Counted from the stretch's first letter, positions 1 to 11,370 are shown. The stretch is DNA of 64,000 bases from Marsupella aquatica (GCA_973895155.1 OZ316896.1:5580001-5644000); one strand, 5' to 3'. Translations and numbers: made by a program. The notes: generated from the sequence alone by a model not told the origin.

Positions 1-31
1 CCCATAGACAATTATTGGGGCCCCTTCTTCT

Positions 32-1015
32 ATGCCGGACTCGATAGTCATCACAACCCTGGACGCCCAAAACCAGGCCCATGCGATCACAGCCAATCGA
101 GTTGAGGTTGGCCCCGGATCAGAGGCCGTAATCCCGGAGGAAACCTTGGTACCCTCCATGCCTGTACAAGCGGGTCCCCTTTTCCCTTCTGGAGACCCCT
201 CTCCCTCTACCCTTATCACCCCGGGGCTGGACATAACAACTCCAGCCTCTGCCCGAGTCAAGGTCTGTCCTTGCCCTAACCCTAGTGGGCACAGCCTGGT
301 GAACCCAAAACTCTTTGCACCGGGCACGTATTTGAATGGGTTGTTGGGCAACTTCTCCCAACAAGTTGGTTGGGATATGGGGGAGTTCATGGCCTGCAAG
401 GTGGCTTACTTCTTCAGCCAAGAGCTGGTGGCAACGGTGAAGGCAATGCATGCTCAGGCTGAAGCCGCAGCAAAGATTGAGCAGTATCGGGTTGAGATGA
501 CCCACCTATTAGATGAAGCCTCAAACCAAGAAACCAAACTGCAACTCCTTTGGCCTTAGTTGGCAACCGCTCTGACCCAGGTCACCGACACTAAGGCCAA
601 GTTAGCCTTGGCCGTGCAGGCCGGAGCCGGAAAGGACGTTGAAATCTCATGGATCCGGGCCCAGATTGATAGCTTGAAGGGGCAAGCTGTCATCTGGCAG
701 AAAGACATAGAGGAGGCCGACACTTGAGCCCAGAGGGATACAACCAAGGTGGACGCCCTAAAAGCGGAAGTGGCACGGCTTCTACAAGAAGCCACTAAAC
801 AAAACCAACTGGTGGCGCAGCTGACGAGCGACGCCCAGCAGTTGGAAGAGGCATGTCAGGAGGCCGCGAAGGAGACAAATGTGGTGAAGCAAGAGAACGA
901 GTCTCTCCTGGACCAAGTCCAGATACTCAAGCAGGACACCAACCGGCTAAGGAGACAACAAGACGGCCGCTTCAAGTCCAGCTTGGGCAGGTCTGGCAAA
1001 CATGCCAAACATTAG
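32..1015 (+). pseudogene. Decayed coiled-coil ORF, probably transposon-derived
   Basis: One reading frame runs from the ATG at 32 to the TAG ending at 1015 (about 328 codons) and is broken by an in-frame TAG at 557-559 and TGA at 725-727. Both breaks can be made from sense codons (CAG, CGA) by one C-to-T change. The first 100 residues are rich in Pro, Ser and Thr. From about residue 120 onward it is Ala/Glu/Gln/Lys-rich with heptad-like spacing, so a long coiled coil is likely. I do not recognise the family. It may be a gag-like or accessory ORF of a large plant transposon; the element-rich neighbourhood supports that but does not prove it. It could also be the 3' part of a longer ORF that starts left of the window. 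Confidence 0.45.
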
Positions 1016-1105
1016 CGGCATGGCAAGTTTAGAATAGAGTAGGTTTAGCCAGGAAGGGCGAGGTGTTTACCAAAGACAGCAAACAGGAAATAGGATTTAA
1101 TAATA

Positions 1106-1383
1106 AAAACTGGTAACAGGAAAATGGGTGGAATTTATTTTTGAAATTTTTTTTTTGAGAAATTTATTTTTATTTTATTTTTGGTCGACCATTTTTTTTT
1201 GCTAGCGCTCGGCGCTGCTAATAGTAGCGCCCAAAGCTAGCCAAAAATGTTGCATTGTTAAATTTTTTTGGAAATAACATGTTTTAGGAGACATTTTTAA
1301 ATTGTCATTTTTTCTGGTAACAGTGATTTTTTCCTGGTAACAACATATTAAAAACAGGAATTTTTTTTCCTGTTTACCAGTTT
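1106..1383. repeat. MITE-like inverted repeat with internal hairpin
   Basis: Arms AAACTGGTAACAGGAAA (near 1107) and its near-complement TTTCCTGTTTACCAGTTT (ending at 1383) differ by one inserted base. The interior is T-rich and contains two further CTGGTAACA copies near 1314 and 1334. At 1201-1241 lies a perfect-stem hairpin: GCTAGC, GGCGCT, loop, AGCGCC, GCTAGC. I saw no convincing target duplication, so a non-autonomous DNA element is only one reading. Confidence 0.4.
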
Positions 1384-1403
1384 CCTGTCTCCGTTGCTAT
1401 ACC

Positions 1404-2019
1404 CGGAAGGGCAGACATTGAGGACAAGCGCCGAAACTAGTTAGCGGCGCTATCCTACTTTACCAACCTTCTTTTAGCATAGAATCTTAGAATAAGACAC
1501 GCCGTTTTGTGGCTTGACAATAGCAGAATGTAGGGTAGAGTAGATTTGAGCACGTGGCCGTTCTAGGCCACGGCTCTTAGTTAGTATTTAGTGCACCGGT
1601 AGAGGCAAGGAAGACTTTAGGTTCAGAATCAGGTAATTTGTAGGATGTGCGGGGAGTCCCACCCTTTGTGAATAAAAGAGCACCAAGGAGTGAGGGTACG
1701 ACTAATCTTGCCAGGCGAGTGCAAAGCCGGGCTCTATTGTAGTGTACGCTCCCTGCCGTTAGGCCTATTAATTCAGAAGAATTTGAGTCAATCGTGTATA
1801 TGTGTATGACGGATTCTGAAGTAAAGTTTTTTCCCCACCATTTCCTTTGTGTAAACCAAGATTGTATGTTGTGAATTCCATTGTAATCATAAGTCTCATA
1901 TACGAGTAGAGAATGCTTGGCCGAACGCATTGTACGAGCTGTGCATGGGGTGTCGGCTGCAAATAGTGGTTGTGAGTCCAAGTTGGATACCTGTATCATT
2001 GGATCCGGATTAGAGGCGG
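1404..2019. other. Non-coding flank of the LINE, no gene seen
   Basis: Both strands carry only short overlapping frames without recognisable motifs. A second GGCGCT/AGCGCC inverted pair lies at 1429-1456. The stretch is the left flank of the LINE insertion and may be LTR or leader of the gag-bearing relic that resumes at 8563. Confidence 0.4.
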
Positions 2020-2034
2020 CCAGCACAAAGTTTT
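2020..2034. repeat. Left copy of LINE target-site duplication (15 bp)
   Basis: CCAGCACAAAGTTTT is repeated exactly at 8548-8562. The left copy is followed directly by TATTTATTTATTTATTT, which on the minus strand is the A-rich 3' tail of the LINE. Confidence 0.85.
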
Positions 2035-2419
2035 TATTTATTTATTTATTTAAATTAAATTTGAAATTTATTCCGCGTGAACCCCACGGATGGGGGAAGC
2101 AGCAGGCCAAAAGGCAAAAAAAGGGGGCAACAAGGAAAGTGACACCACAGCCGGTCAAAGTTGAACCATGCGCAGTGGCACAAAGCAAGACAGAGTAAGA
2201 CCGGGATTCTAAGTAAGACACCGCAGGTCAATAGATCACTAAACCCACTGAGTGATTGGGGCCCTAACGAGTACAGTATTCCACTAGGCAAAACAAACAA
2301 GTAATCAACCAGAGCTAGATCTGCAATTACTGTGGGCAGGCAGAGCCGGACTCAGTTTTATGGGTCCGGTAGTATTACAGGTATTCTAGTGCCAGCCCAA
2401 TTTACCCTACACAGCACAA

Positions 2420-5400
2420 TCAGACAGAGAATAGACGTCTCACTTTGCTCTTGATAATCCTAATCTGTTCCTGCACTAGAGTATGCTTAGCCTGTGTGAC
2501 CCTAGAAAGCTTATTTTTTGAACCAGTAGCAGCCGCCACTGCAGTAAGGTGATCCAATGTTTCAGAGATGATCAGTATTTGATCAAAAACCCTTTTTTTG
2601 GACAGATCGAACGTCTGATCATTACGTGCATTCCAAATAGTCCACAGAATCTGATATATCAAGAAGAGACGAAGTGTGCTTCAAGGGCTCTTCTCAAGCG
2701 ATAAGAAGATTAACTCTACCAGATTCCGATGTGGTTTTATGATAGTACCATTTAACCAGGTCTGAGCTTCCAACCAACATCTCTGTGCATGTCTGCAGTT
2801 AGTGAATAGGTGGGGGATAGTCTCAATTCTCCCAGGGCATAAAATGCAAATTCCATCCGACTTGGCAATTCTCAGTGCTCTGGATCCAGAGAACAGTCCC
2901 TGTGCCAGAACCCGCCATAAAAAAGTTTTTGCTATGGTGGACAGATCTGCCGTCCAGATTGTCAACCAAATTTTGCTCCATTCTTCATCAGTATGGCTTA
3001 CTTCCCATATTCTGTCCAGCTTGAGGTGGTCCGTTCCTTTAGGTCGCAGCATTTCGTAAACCCGCCAGTTTGGTAGGCCAAACTGTCTCATCCGTGTGTC
3101 CTTGTCAAGCCACTGCCATTGACAAGCAAGGGTATCAAATCCACTTCCATGGAAAGCAGTACCCTGTACCATCCTGATCAGTGAAAGACATAAGTTTCGA
3201 TCTCCATCGGTAATGCCTCTCAAGCGATTCAACCTGGTGTCCAAGTGTCTCCAATCGTCTGTAGCAAGGGACCAAAAGTCCCCCACCCTCCTGATTCCTA
3301 AGCTGCCACAAAGTCGGGTCAATGTCACAATGGATGCTTCAGGCAAATCATAAAAATTCTGAGAGCACCGGATCAGATCCTCCAAAATCCAGTGTCCAGG
3401 GATCGCCTCAGCACCAGGATGGAAGATCAGGTTTTCCCTAGCCAGTGCCCAAGCACCCCATAGTTGCCCTGTATATGACAATTTCCCAAAAGATCGTGGT
3501 GAGCCCAGTAGCATTAGATTTGTCATAGAATAGTGGTTCCTGCGCACAGATCTGTAGTTTCTCCATTTTGTCAGTCGCAAGTTAACAACAAAAAGTTTTG
3601 CCCATTCAGTCTCCGGATTATCCAGAGCCCCGGTGAACCACTTACAGAGGAGTGCATCTGAATGACTCCTAAAGTCCTTCAGGCCAAGTTTGCCATCATC
3701 CTTGGGCCTGCACAGTTTTTCCCACGCCACCAGGGGTATCCTTTTACCCCCTGTCCTGTTAGTACCCCAAAGAAAATTCCTGCTTAATGCGATTAATTTC
3801 CTAGCCAGTGCATCCGGGGAGCGCAAAAACATCATGTGATAGATGGGTATAGCCTGCAAGACATGTTTAACCAGCAAGACGCGACCAGTAAAAGAAAGAA
3901 ATCGTGAGGACCACGAAGACAGGCGTGCGCTAATCCTGTCCAGGCAGAAGCCATGTAACTTTGCTTCTGACAGTCCAGCGCCCAATGGGGCTCCCAGGTA
4001 TTTCTGCACTATCCCTACTTCACTGATAACACACCCAGTCTCTCTAAGCCATCTAGGAATGTCATCCAATCCCAAAGGGATGACAATGGACTTTTTAAGA
4101 TTGAGTTTCGCTCCCGTAGCACATTCATAAGTGTTCAATGTGCTTTTAGCCTGTTCGAATGCTAGCTCAGTTACCGGGATGAACAGCCCCATATCATCCG
4201 CAAAGAGTCGAAAAGAAATATTCAGATCCGGAGTAATCTGAAAGCCTTGTAATCTGCCTACCTTGATTTCCGCATTACAAAAATCCATTAGCGGTTGAGT
4301 CGAAATAGCAAAAAGTAACGGAGAGAGAGGGCATCCCTGTCTCACCCCCCGGCTCAACTGAATATCTGCAGTCCAAATCCCATTTACTAAAGCCTTAGAA
4401 TACGCATTGCTTAGTAACGACTTGACCAAAAAGATGAAGTGGAATCCAATGCCCCGTAAGTGCATTGTTTCCCAGATGTAGGTATGGTCCACCTTATCAA
4501 AAGCTTTCTCAAAATCTAACTTCAGGAATAGAGCCGGTGTATTTGTAACATTAATCCAGTCATTCATCAGCCAGGTAATGGAGATGTTCTCTAGAATGTG
4601 TCTGCCTGGAATGAACCCCGTTTGTTGTGGGCAGATCAGTTTAGAAAGCAACGGTTTTAATCGTTGAGCCAAGAGCTTGGCAATGATCTTGTAAATTATT
4701 GTCAACATCGTGAGAGGTTGCCAGTCCCCCTTCATTTATCAGTCTTTTTAGGGATGAACCGGATGACTCCCTCCTTTATCTTGAATGCCAGATGTCCCGT
4801 ATGCCAGAAGTCCGATACCATTGCATGCAGGTCATCCTTCAGAAATTCCCAGCATGCACGAATACCCTCCGCGGTCATCCCATCAATCCCCGGAGCCTTG
4901 TCACAAGGTAAAAGTAGCAAGGTACAGTGCAGCTCCTGTATCGAGGGAAGAGCCTCCAGTCTTCTGATTTCACTAGCCGTCAGTGCAAACCGAGTATGTT
5001 CAAACAGTATACGTCGGGCAGTCAGCATGGCCGATACTTCCTCCGCAGAGAGCATTGGTGGTGCATATAACTCCTCGCAGTGTCGCTACACCTCCTGAAT
5101 CACTGCCCGTTCTTCCTGGATTTCTCTTCCTCCTTCCACCACTAGGTAAGCCATGTTTTCTCTTTGCCGCTTTGCCTTGACAGTAGAAAAGAAAAACTTT
5201 GAAGTTTCTTCACCTTGGCCAAGCCATCTGATCGGAGATAGACGTCGATTGTGATGTGCCTCCTATATCTCCATTTCACGTACGTTATCTTCCATGTCCA
5301 TGAAATTCACAGTGCAGGAGGATGAGTGATCCTCAACAATAGCCAATTTCAGCATGCATAGCCTATCCTTCATTAGCCGCATCTCTTCCTCCCGAGGTAG

Positions 5401-6322
5401 GGGTGCAGCTTGTAATTCCATATAACATTTCCTTAGCCTTTGAAATGCCAGTGCGAATCTCAGGTGTGGATCGGTGGGGGGATTGTCTTCCAACCAGGCC
5501 CCAGCAAGAACTTCTACATTTCCTTGTTTCTGCAGGACCGCAGGATTGGCCTTAAAATATGTAGCCCGCCTTTGGTCAGCTCCCTCCAGAATTGGTAAGG
5601 TAAATCTAAGGGTAAGGATCACTGGATCGTGATCAGAGAGGGCTGATGTCCCATCGTGTATAAGTGCCAAAACTTCCCCAGTCCAGCTCCCCTTCTCGCT
5701 GATGTAGTCGTGATTGTATTAGTCTGCCATGTCTCACCCTTCTCCAAGTGAATTTGGACCCCGTAACTTGGCCCAAAATGCCCAACAGATCTTGTAAATC
5801 TAATCTGGTTGTGAGGAATCGCCAGAATTCTTTCTCACGTCCACATATCAAGGGGGACGGACCAGTTGAATTGCCCCGCATTTCTGTCATATTAAAATTT
5901 CCCCCCATGATCCATCGATCCTGAGGAAGAGAATTCCAAAGATCATCCCATAGTAGCGTCCTTTCACTAGTAGAGGAAGGAGCATACACACAAATTAATC
6001 CAAAATTACCTTCTGTATGTTCCACTTGGACCCAGACCGCTCGGCCTTTATCCAACGTGCCTAAAGTTAGCACCTTGAACATAGAATGCAATAGAATGGC
6101 TGTGCCGCCTCTGCCCTCATCCGGGAGAGAGTAAAAAAGCTGATATGTAGGTAAAATAATCCAGAGAGCAATGTCCAATCTGAAGCTGTCAGCCTTAACT
6201 TCTTGGAGCATCAAAGCATCGAGAGGAGGATGGATAGATGAAACCCATTTGGATACCACAATTTTTCGATTCGGGTCGCACAGGCCACAAACGTTCCAAG
6301 TGGCTACCTTGAAAGTTGTCAT
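2420..6322 (-). pseudogene. LINE ORF2: AP endonuclease, reverse transcriptase and zinc-binding domain (broken)
   Basis: ORF2 runs from the Met at 6322. The endonuclease part shows WNVCGL, LMLQEVK and, after a frameshift near 5660, LSDHDPVIL. The usual GGDFN motif reads GGNFN, so the catalytic Asp is changed to Asn by a G-to-A transition. The reverse transcriptase (4735-3700) keeps QTGFIPGRHILENI, KLDFEKAFDKVDH, RGVRQGCPLSPLLF and the catalytic FADD. The zf-RVT region (FLWRVLAQG, then C..C and H..C ligands) lies near 2700-2950, and the terminal WTIWNARND block near 2600. Breaks: frameshifts near 5660, 4735 and 2670, and TAG stops near 5262 and 5095. The family cleaves target DNA and primes reverse transcription there; this copy cannot make an intact protein. 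Confidence 0.9.
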
Positions 6323-6677
6323 GCAGCTTCAAGTCGCGTAACCCACCTCCGAGTTCCACCCAGAGGCAAAGCACCACCACTCACAAGTCAGACCTTCTCC
6401 TGTAGGGGGCTCACCATTGGTCCAGCAAGTACACGCTGCAGCACCTCCTCAGGTGATTTCATCAAAGTTTAGGATCCGGTGACCGAATCGATACTACCTC
6501 ACCTGGGGAATCAACGCTGTGCATCACACCATCAGGTGGAATGGGGGAGGCCTCAATTGCGCCATAGATCTCTGGGGTGTCAGTCACCGGGTGCAATTCT
6601 CTTCTTGCTCGCCAACCTGGGGTGCACCAGCTGTCCTCCTCTTGCAAGTGATGATCAACAACAAATTGTAAGGCATG

Positions 6678-8504
6678 TTAATTCCTGGCCTTCTTTTTCC
6701 CCTTTTTCTTTTCATCTGGTGGGGATCGCTTAGCCAATTTCCTTGCCCGGTCCCTTTTAACCGTAATGTGAGAGATGAATCCTTCATACTCCGACACCTC
6801 CATGTCTGAGGGCTTCTCAGCGGCAGACAACCCGTCTCCTTCTTCCATTTCCTCTAAGGTTTCTAAATCCGGACGTGGTAAATCAGGATTCTCATTTGGC
6901 GCAGCCACAATGAGAGGAGTATCAACAGCCCCTTGTCCCGTCTGATCATCTGAATTGGTCAGATTCTATTCAAGACCGCCGAGGCATAATGCATAGATTG
7001 AAGGTCCTGCATGACCCCCGAGATAGCAACAGCACCAGCCCAAAGATGAAGAGCTACCACTCCCGCCCTTCCCTCATCCGTGCATGCATTCATCTACCTC
7101 CCGCACAATTTCCACCGAGGGGGTGCAACAATATCCCCCTCCACACTCCCAAATAAAACAAAATCTCCAATACCATTTGCCGGTATAGGCACCCTATTCA
7201 CCATCAGGGGAACACTAGTAATAGCAGGTTGCGCAACTCCAACTTGCTCCACCACGGAGCCGAGTGTCTCACCCAGAGCAGTAGATCGATCCGGTCGGTA
7301 CCGCCTCGGTAGCCACCGGTGGAGCAGTATCCGGACCCTGGGGAATCACTTAGAGTAAAACCCCTAAAACACGTGAGAACAAACCAATGAAATTTGAAAA
7401 AACAAATTAAAAAATAAATTCAATTAAAAATACCCTTGTACCCTTGATTATATGGCTTTGACAAATTTTTAAATACCTTGCTGAATATAAAAACTAATAT
7501 TTTTACCAAAATTGGATTTTTAAATGCCTTTAGTACAAATTTTTGATTATAATTATTACACCAGCAAGATTAAAAAGAACCTTCATTTGTTCGCACCCCG
7601 TTCTAATAATCCAACGAGTGATTCCCCAGGGTATCCGGAAGATCAACGGGTACAACATTCGTCGGATCGGCAATCTCATGTAATCTGCAATCTCGAGCAA
7701 GATGACCTTTTTTGTTGCACTTAAAGCAGTGGAAAGGGATATTTTTAAAGATAATAGGCTGCCAAATTGAGAGGTCCGCCTTAATCTGTACCTTCACACT
7801 CTGTGGTACCTCCCTCTGAGTATCCCATAGTATACAAACCCGATTGTGTGGGTAAGAACTCAAATCATCCCCTTGGATGTAATGCAGTATATCTCCCAGG
7901 AGGCAGCCAGCTTGCGACGACACGGTTCAAGAATAAGAGCCCTGAACGGGATGTCAATCCACACTGGCAGCAACGTAAAGGATTCGTTCCGAATGTCGAA
8001 GGAGGGATCCCAGGGAAAAGTAAACACATATTTCCAGTCCAAAAACCAAGGGGCACCCGCCAATGCAAGGTCACGGTGTTCCGGATTTTTGAAAGCCACC
8101 AAATAGAAATTCTTTCCCACAAATTTGATTTGTGTCACCGGCCAGTGCATCTCTTTGACAAATGTTTTCTCCACCCAGAATTTGAAGGTGGGTAACATTG
8201 GAGCCCTGTCAGTAAAGTAACACATCATGGCACAATTAAAGAGCTCCGTGACGCTAACCGCAGCTTCCTCCAAGGACCATTCGATCGTCGTGTGCAATTT
8301 AGATGGCCAGTCTTGAACAAAGAGGTCCGCAATGCGCCTAAGCAAAGGGACACAGGCCTCCGCTGCTAGCTTATCGGTCTCCACTGGGTTCCCCTGATCC
8401 GAAGCAGCATGCCTCCCTGGAGTCCGCACATTAGAGGCAGACCATTGCATTGCATTTGCATTCCTGTCAGCAGATTCTCCAGCAATAGTTGGCTCGTCCT
8501 CCAT
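6678..8504 (-). pseudogene. LINE ORF1: RNA-binding gag-like protein with CCHC knuckle (broken)
   Basis: The frame opens at 8504 and runs to 7860 with a plant LINE ORF1 (DUF4283-like) pattern: FWVEKTFVKEMHW, IKFVGKNFYLVAFKN, APWFLDWKYVFTFPWDP and a LLPVWIDIPF block. A frameshift near 7900 moves it to the frame that ends with PVWID-like text, FHCFKCNKKGHLARDC (CX2CX4HX4C knuckle, about 7700-7740) and a Pro-rich tail. A 298-bp MITE at 7335-7632 interrupts the tail. The C-terminus resumes as an acidic then Lys-rich segment ending at 6678 (KKKGKKKARN). ORF1 proteins coat the LINE RNA. Confidence 0.75.
7335..7632. mobile_element. AT-rich MITE nested inside the LINE
   Basis: Perfect 16-bp terminal inverted repeats ACCCTGGGGAATCACT (7335-7350) and AGTGATTCCCCAGGGT (7617-7632) enclose an AT-rich non-coding interior. 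The flanks ATCCGG at 7329-7334 and 7633-7638 form a 6-bp target duplication. When the element and one ATCCGG are removed, the LINE ORF1 frame runs on from LPDT into a Pro/Ala-rich tail. A 6-bp duplication does not match the usual lengths of Tc1, PIF, hAT or Mutator families. Confidence 0.8.
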
Positions 8505-8547
8505 TCTTTCTCCAATGTCATCATGGAAAGTCGCACCAGCGTGGTGT

Positions 8548-8562
8548 CCAGCACAAAGTTTT
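8548..8562. repeat. Right copy of LINE target-site duplication (15 bp)
   Basis: Identical to 2020-2034, CCAGCACAAAGTTTT. It marks the 5' junction of the minus-strand LINE. Confidence 0.85.
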
Positions 8563-8563
8563 A

Positions 8564-8603
8564 GAAGTCCTTAAGCCGGGGTTGATCCAACTATCGACTT
8601 AAG
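8564..8603 (+). repeat. 40-bp repeat, copy 1
   Basis: The 40 bases beginning GAAGTCCTTAAGCCGGGG and ending ATCGACTTAAG recur at 9440-9479 with two transitions. Copy 2 lies inside the gag reading frame, copy 1 in its presumed leader, so copy 1 is probably a partial duplication of coding sequence or the reverse. Confidence 0.7.
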
Positions 8604-8921
8604 GTAAGTTACGGCGACGGAACACAAAGTATACCTATGATCATGCGTGTAAGACTAGAATCAGGCGCGTTTAGCGTCAAGTTACGGGAATCAAGTACCG
8701 TTTGCACATCCCTCCTTGCCCAAAACCTCAATACTAATAGAGTTCATGGCCGCCTAAGCCAAAATCCGCGTAAGGATGAATCTTTTGGTGTGACATAGCC
8801 TTTGTTTTTGGCGCTAGATGGAGGGGGCACTCTGAGTTGTAGTAAGAGTGGAGATATGTGCGTATTACGTTATCACGGGACCCTGGGCCACAGTGAGTCG
8901 TTAACTATTGCATAAGAATAG

Positions 8922-9530
8922 ATGCCTGTCACTCGTTCTCAGGCAGCATACCTAAGGAGATTGACAAGCGAACAAGAAAGTGCATCATTCAACAACAAGC
9001 TCAAAATCTTCAGACTTGGAGGGTTTGCAATTGCCATGACGGATGAATGTTCCATCAGGACCATCGGGTTCCGGTTTAGCAGGCCCTGCCCCGGGCCTGG
9101 TTGCACCTCCGCCAGCGCCACCTCCGCCACCAGCACCCATGGCGGCAGCTCCTCCGGCTCTAGCTCGTGCGGTCCCAGCCCCTCCTCAAGTATCACAACG
9201 GTCAAGGTTTCATTACCGACCATTCAAATGACGTCATGGGGATGATTTGGACAAATGGTTGGACAAATAGCTTACCCATACCCTAATAGTGGTCGGGGAT
9301 TACAAGTTATAAGTAACCCAAGCATTCCCCCAAAACCAGCAATTTGACAATCCCCAATTTGTTACAACTGTGAGAAACCCGGCCACTTTGCAAGGGAATG
9401 CACCAAACAAAGACGACAAGGAGATGGCAGAGGCTTAAAGAAGTCCTTAAGCTGGGGTCGATCCAACTATCGACTTAAGAGTAGGAGTGGGAAAGGTCTT
9501 TTGTTGTGGAAACTTTCAGGATCAGGAGGC
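8922..9530 (+). pseudogene. Gag-like retroelement remnant with CCHC zinc knuckle
   Basis: A single frame opens at 8922 with MPVTRSQAAYLRR, passes a Gly/Ser-rich linker and reaches CYNCEKPGHFAREC (9360-9401, CX2CX4HX4C), a retroviral-type zinc knuckle, followed by a basic Arg/Lys-rich stretch. Two in-frame TGA codons (9243-9245 and about 9346) break it; both fit CGA to TGA. The start is the first Met of the open frame. Nucleocapsid knuckles of this kind package retroelement RNA. The LINE at 2035-8547 separates this ORF from its upstream leader. Confidence 0.6.
9440..9479 (+). repeat. 40-bp repeat, copy 2
   Basis: Second copy of the 8564-8603 sequence, lying in the basic region just after the zinc knuckle of the gag remnant. 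Confidence 0.7.
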
Positions 9531-9942
9531 TAGAGAGGCAGCCCAAGAAGTGGTAGTGCTGAATTTGCTAGACCTGAAGGTAGAGAGATAGGAGCCCATG
9601 GAAGAACAACCATGTAAAAAAATTGATGTGTTCATGGAATTAAAAATGCAATCAAGACATACTGGTAGAACTACAAGGAGTATTCGATTACATAGCTTGT
9701 ATCTGTTATATGTCAGCAGAGTTAAAGTTAAGAAGTTAATTGTAAAGAGAAGATGGCTGGAAATACTGATATTTGACAATGGGAAATTCATTTGGATTTG
9801 GTTGGAACCCGTTAAAGGGAGAATAAGAATTGTATGGCATGTGGAAATTGAGATTGCAAACTCTTGAGAAAATCCCTATAAGATTAGAATTAAGAGTAAC
9901 TGATAAGAAATGTGGTAAAAGAGGGACCCAAAGTAGTAGAAT

Positions 9943-10134
9943 ATGGAATTAATTTCCTTTGATTGGTCGTTTAAATTCAAATGCATTTCATTTGGGTTAC
10001 AAAATGCACCAAGTGAATGCAAACACATAACTGAAAGTTGGATGAAAATTATAGAGGAAGAAGATTTAATAATTGGGGAACCTACCACAATGGGCCTTGA
10101 GATTCTTTTTGAAGAAACATTAGTTGAAGTGTAA
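9943..10134 (+). pseudogene. Possible reverse transcriptase remnant
   Basis: The short frame contains FKFKCISFGLQNAPSE, which recalls the FGL.NAP signature of Ty3-type reverse transcriptases, in the right order downstream of a gag remnant on the same strand. No catalytic YxDD box is visible and the surrounding 9530-9940 region is AT-rich and full of stops. It could be chance similarity. Confidence 0.3.
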
Positions 10135-10350
10135 ATGGAACTTGACATCCAATTCAGGTGACAGGCAAGGTCTACGGCTAGGGAAAGTTGGATCAATGTC
10201 TCGAGTAATTGCACAAGTTGTCACTATCTAATTGTCGGAATGGCTGGATAGCAAGCAAAAAGTGTACCAGAAATCAAGTGAATTGAAGTCGTATAATGTT
10301 TGATTGATACAAGAAAGAACATTAATGAAGTTAGGAGATATGTTGGATAA

Positions 10351-11370
10351 CTAATTCAAGGATTTGGCAACTAGTCTAAACCATCGATTAACACAGGCCT
10401 CGTCAAAGTTCTGGATGAACTCCGTCATATCTTGCCCGTAGTACCTGCAAGTGTTCCAAAAGAGGGCGGCAAGGTGTTCGAACCCTTGAGTCTTCAGGTA
10501 ACATGCATGTTTCGGGTGGAGAATGTTTTTATGGACATTCTCCCCCATGCGATGCATGGTCAATTTGGCCACTGCTACGGTGGCCACGGGTAAGCCGGAT
10601 ACTGAAGCCGGCTCCTTCCTCTTCCTACCCCAAGATTGGTTCCCGGGGTGACTCATGGAGGGGGACATCTCCCCATCTTCTCTATCTGGCGGTGGTAGTG
10701 CTACTGCCGTTAGAACTGGTGTCGGGGCCGCAACCGTCACTGTGTTGTCTACCGGGGCCGCCTCTCGGGTTTGGGCTTGTTGGGACGGCGATGTGTTACC
10801 CGTCCCGGGTCGATGCGTCCCTGGTGGTTTCCGGAAAAGGGGTGGGGGAAATTCCTTGTCCTCCGAGCTTAGGTTGACCGCATTTATTACAGGTCACCGC
10901 ACGTGAATGGAGGGTGCGGCTAGGGGTCGGGAACGGCTTGAGGGAGGCTGAGGTGGCGTCTGAGCTTGGCCGTTCCCGGGGAGGATGGGTGTTGCTGCCA
11001 CTGGTGCCATGGGAGCAGAGGTTGAACCGTACACCGAGGTCGTGGTATGTCTAGGCTGGGCAAGTGCCTGTGCTTCGGCAAAAATATTGTTGAAGTGGTG
11101 CCGTTGCAGGTCGATGGTCGCAGGAATTTGGAAGTCCTCGTTGGGGAGGTGTAGGATGGCTTCCCCAAAGCCGATGTACTTGTCTCCGTCAAAGAAGAGT
11201 TCAAAGATCTCTTTGTCCTCATAGTACTTGCTTTTGAAGGTGAGTCCAAAGTCACAGATCCAGTGTGTACCGACCACCCCTCAGGTCCGGGTCAGGGTGT
11301 GCCAGAGGGCCGACTCTGGATCGGTTATACGCATTTGAGGTGGACGGCCATAACGCGCCCCTAATCCGGC
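10351..11370 (-). pseudogene. Decayed ORF of unknown family with in-frame TGA stops
   Basis: On the minus strand one frame can be read from about 11370 (GRPPQMRITDPESALWHTL) to the stop at 10351, interrupted only by TGA codons at about 11281-11283 and 10894-10896. The first part (THWICDFGLTFKSKYY, DKEIFELFFDGDKYIGFGEA) looks like a folded domain. The middle is Pro/Ala/Thr-rich. The last 70 residues contain CRYYGQDMTEFIQNFDEAC. I do not recognise it. The neighbourhood suggests a transposon-borne ORF, and the two TGA codons fit CGA-to-TGA decay. Confidence 0.4.

Larger units (their letters stand above)
2035..8547 (-). mobile_element. LINE (non-LTR) retrotransposon, nearly full length, inactivated
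   Basis: The 6.5-kb body lies exactly between two 15-bp direct repeats, with a simple A-rich tail at its 3' (left) end. On the minus strand it carries ORF1 (DUF4283-like region and a CCHC knuckle) and then ORF2 (AP endonuclease, reverse transcriptase, zinc-binding C-terminus), the order of plant L1-type LINEs. Only about 43 bp precede the first ORF1 Met, so the 5' UTR is short or slightly truncated. Several frameshifts and stops break both ORFs, and a 298-bp MITE is inserted into ORF1. Confidence 0.9.
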
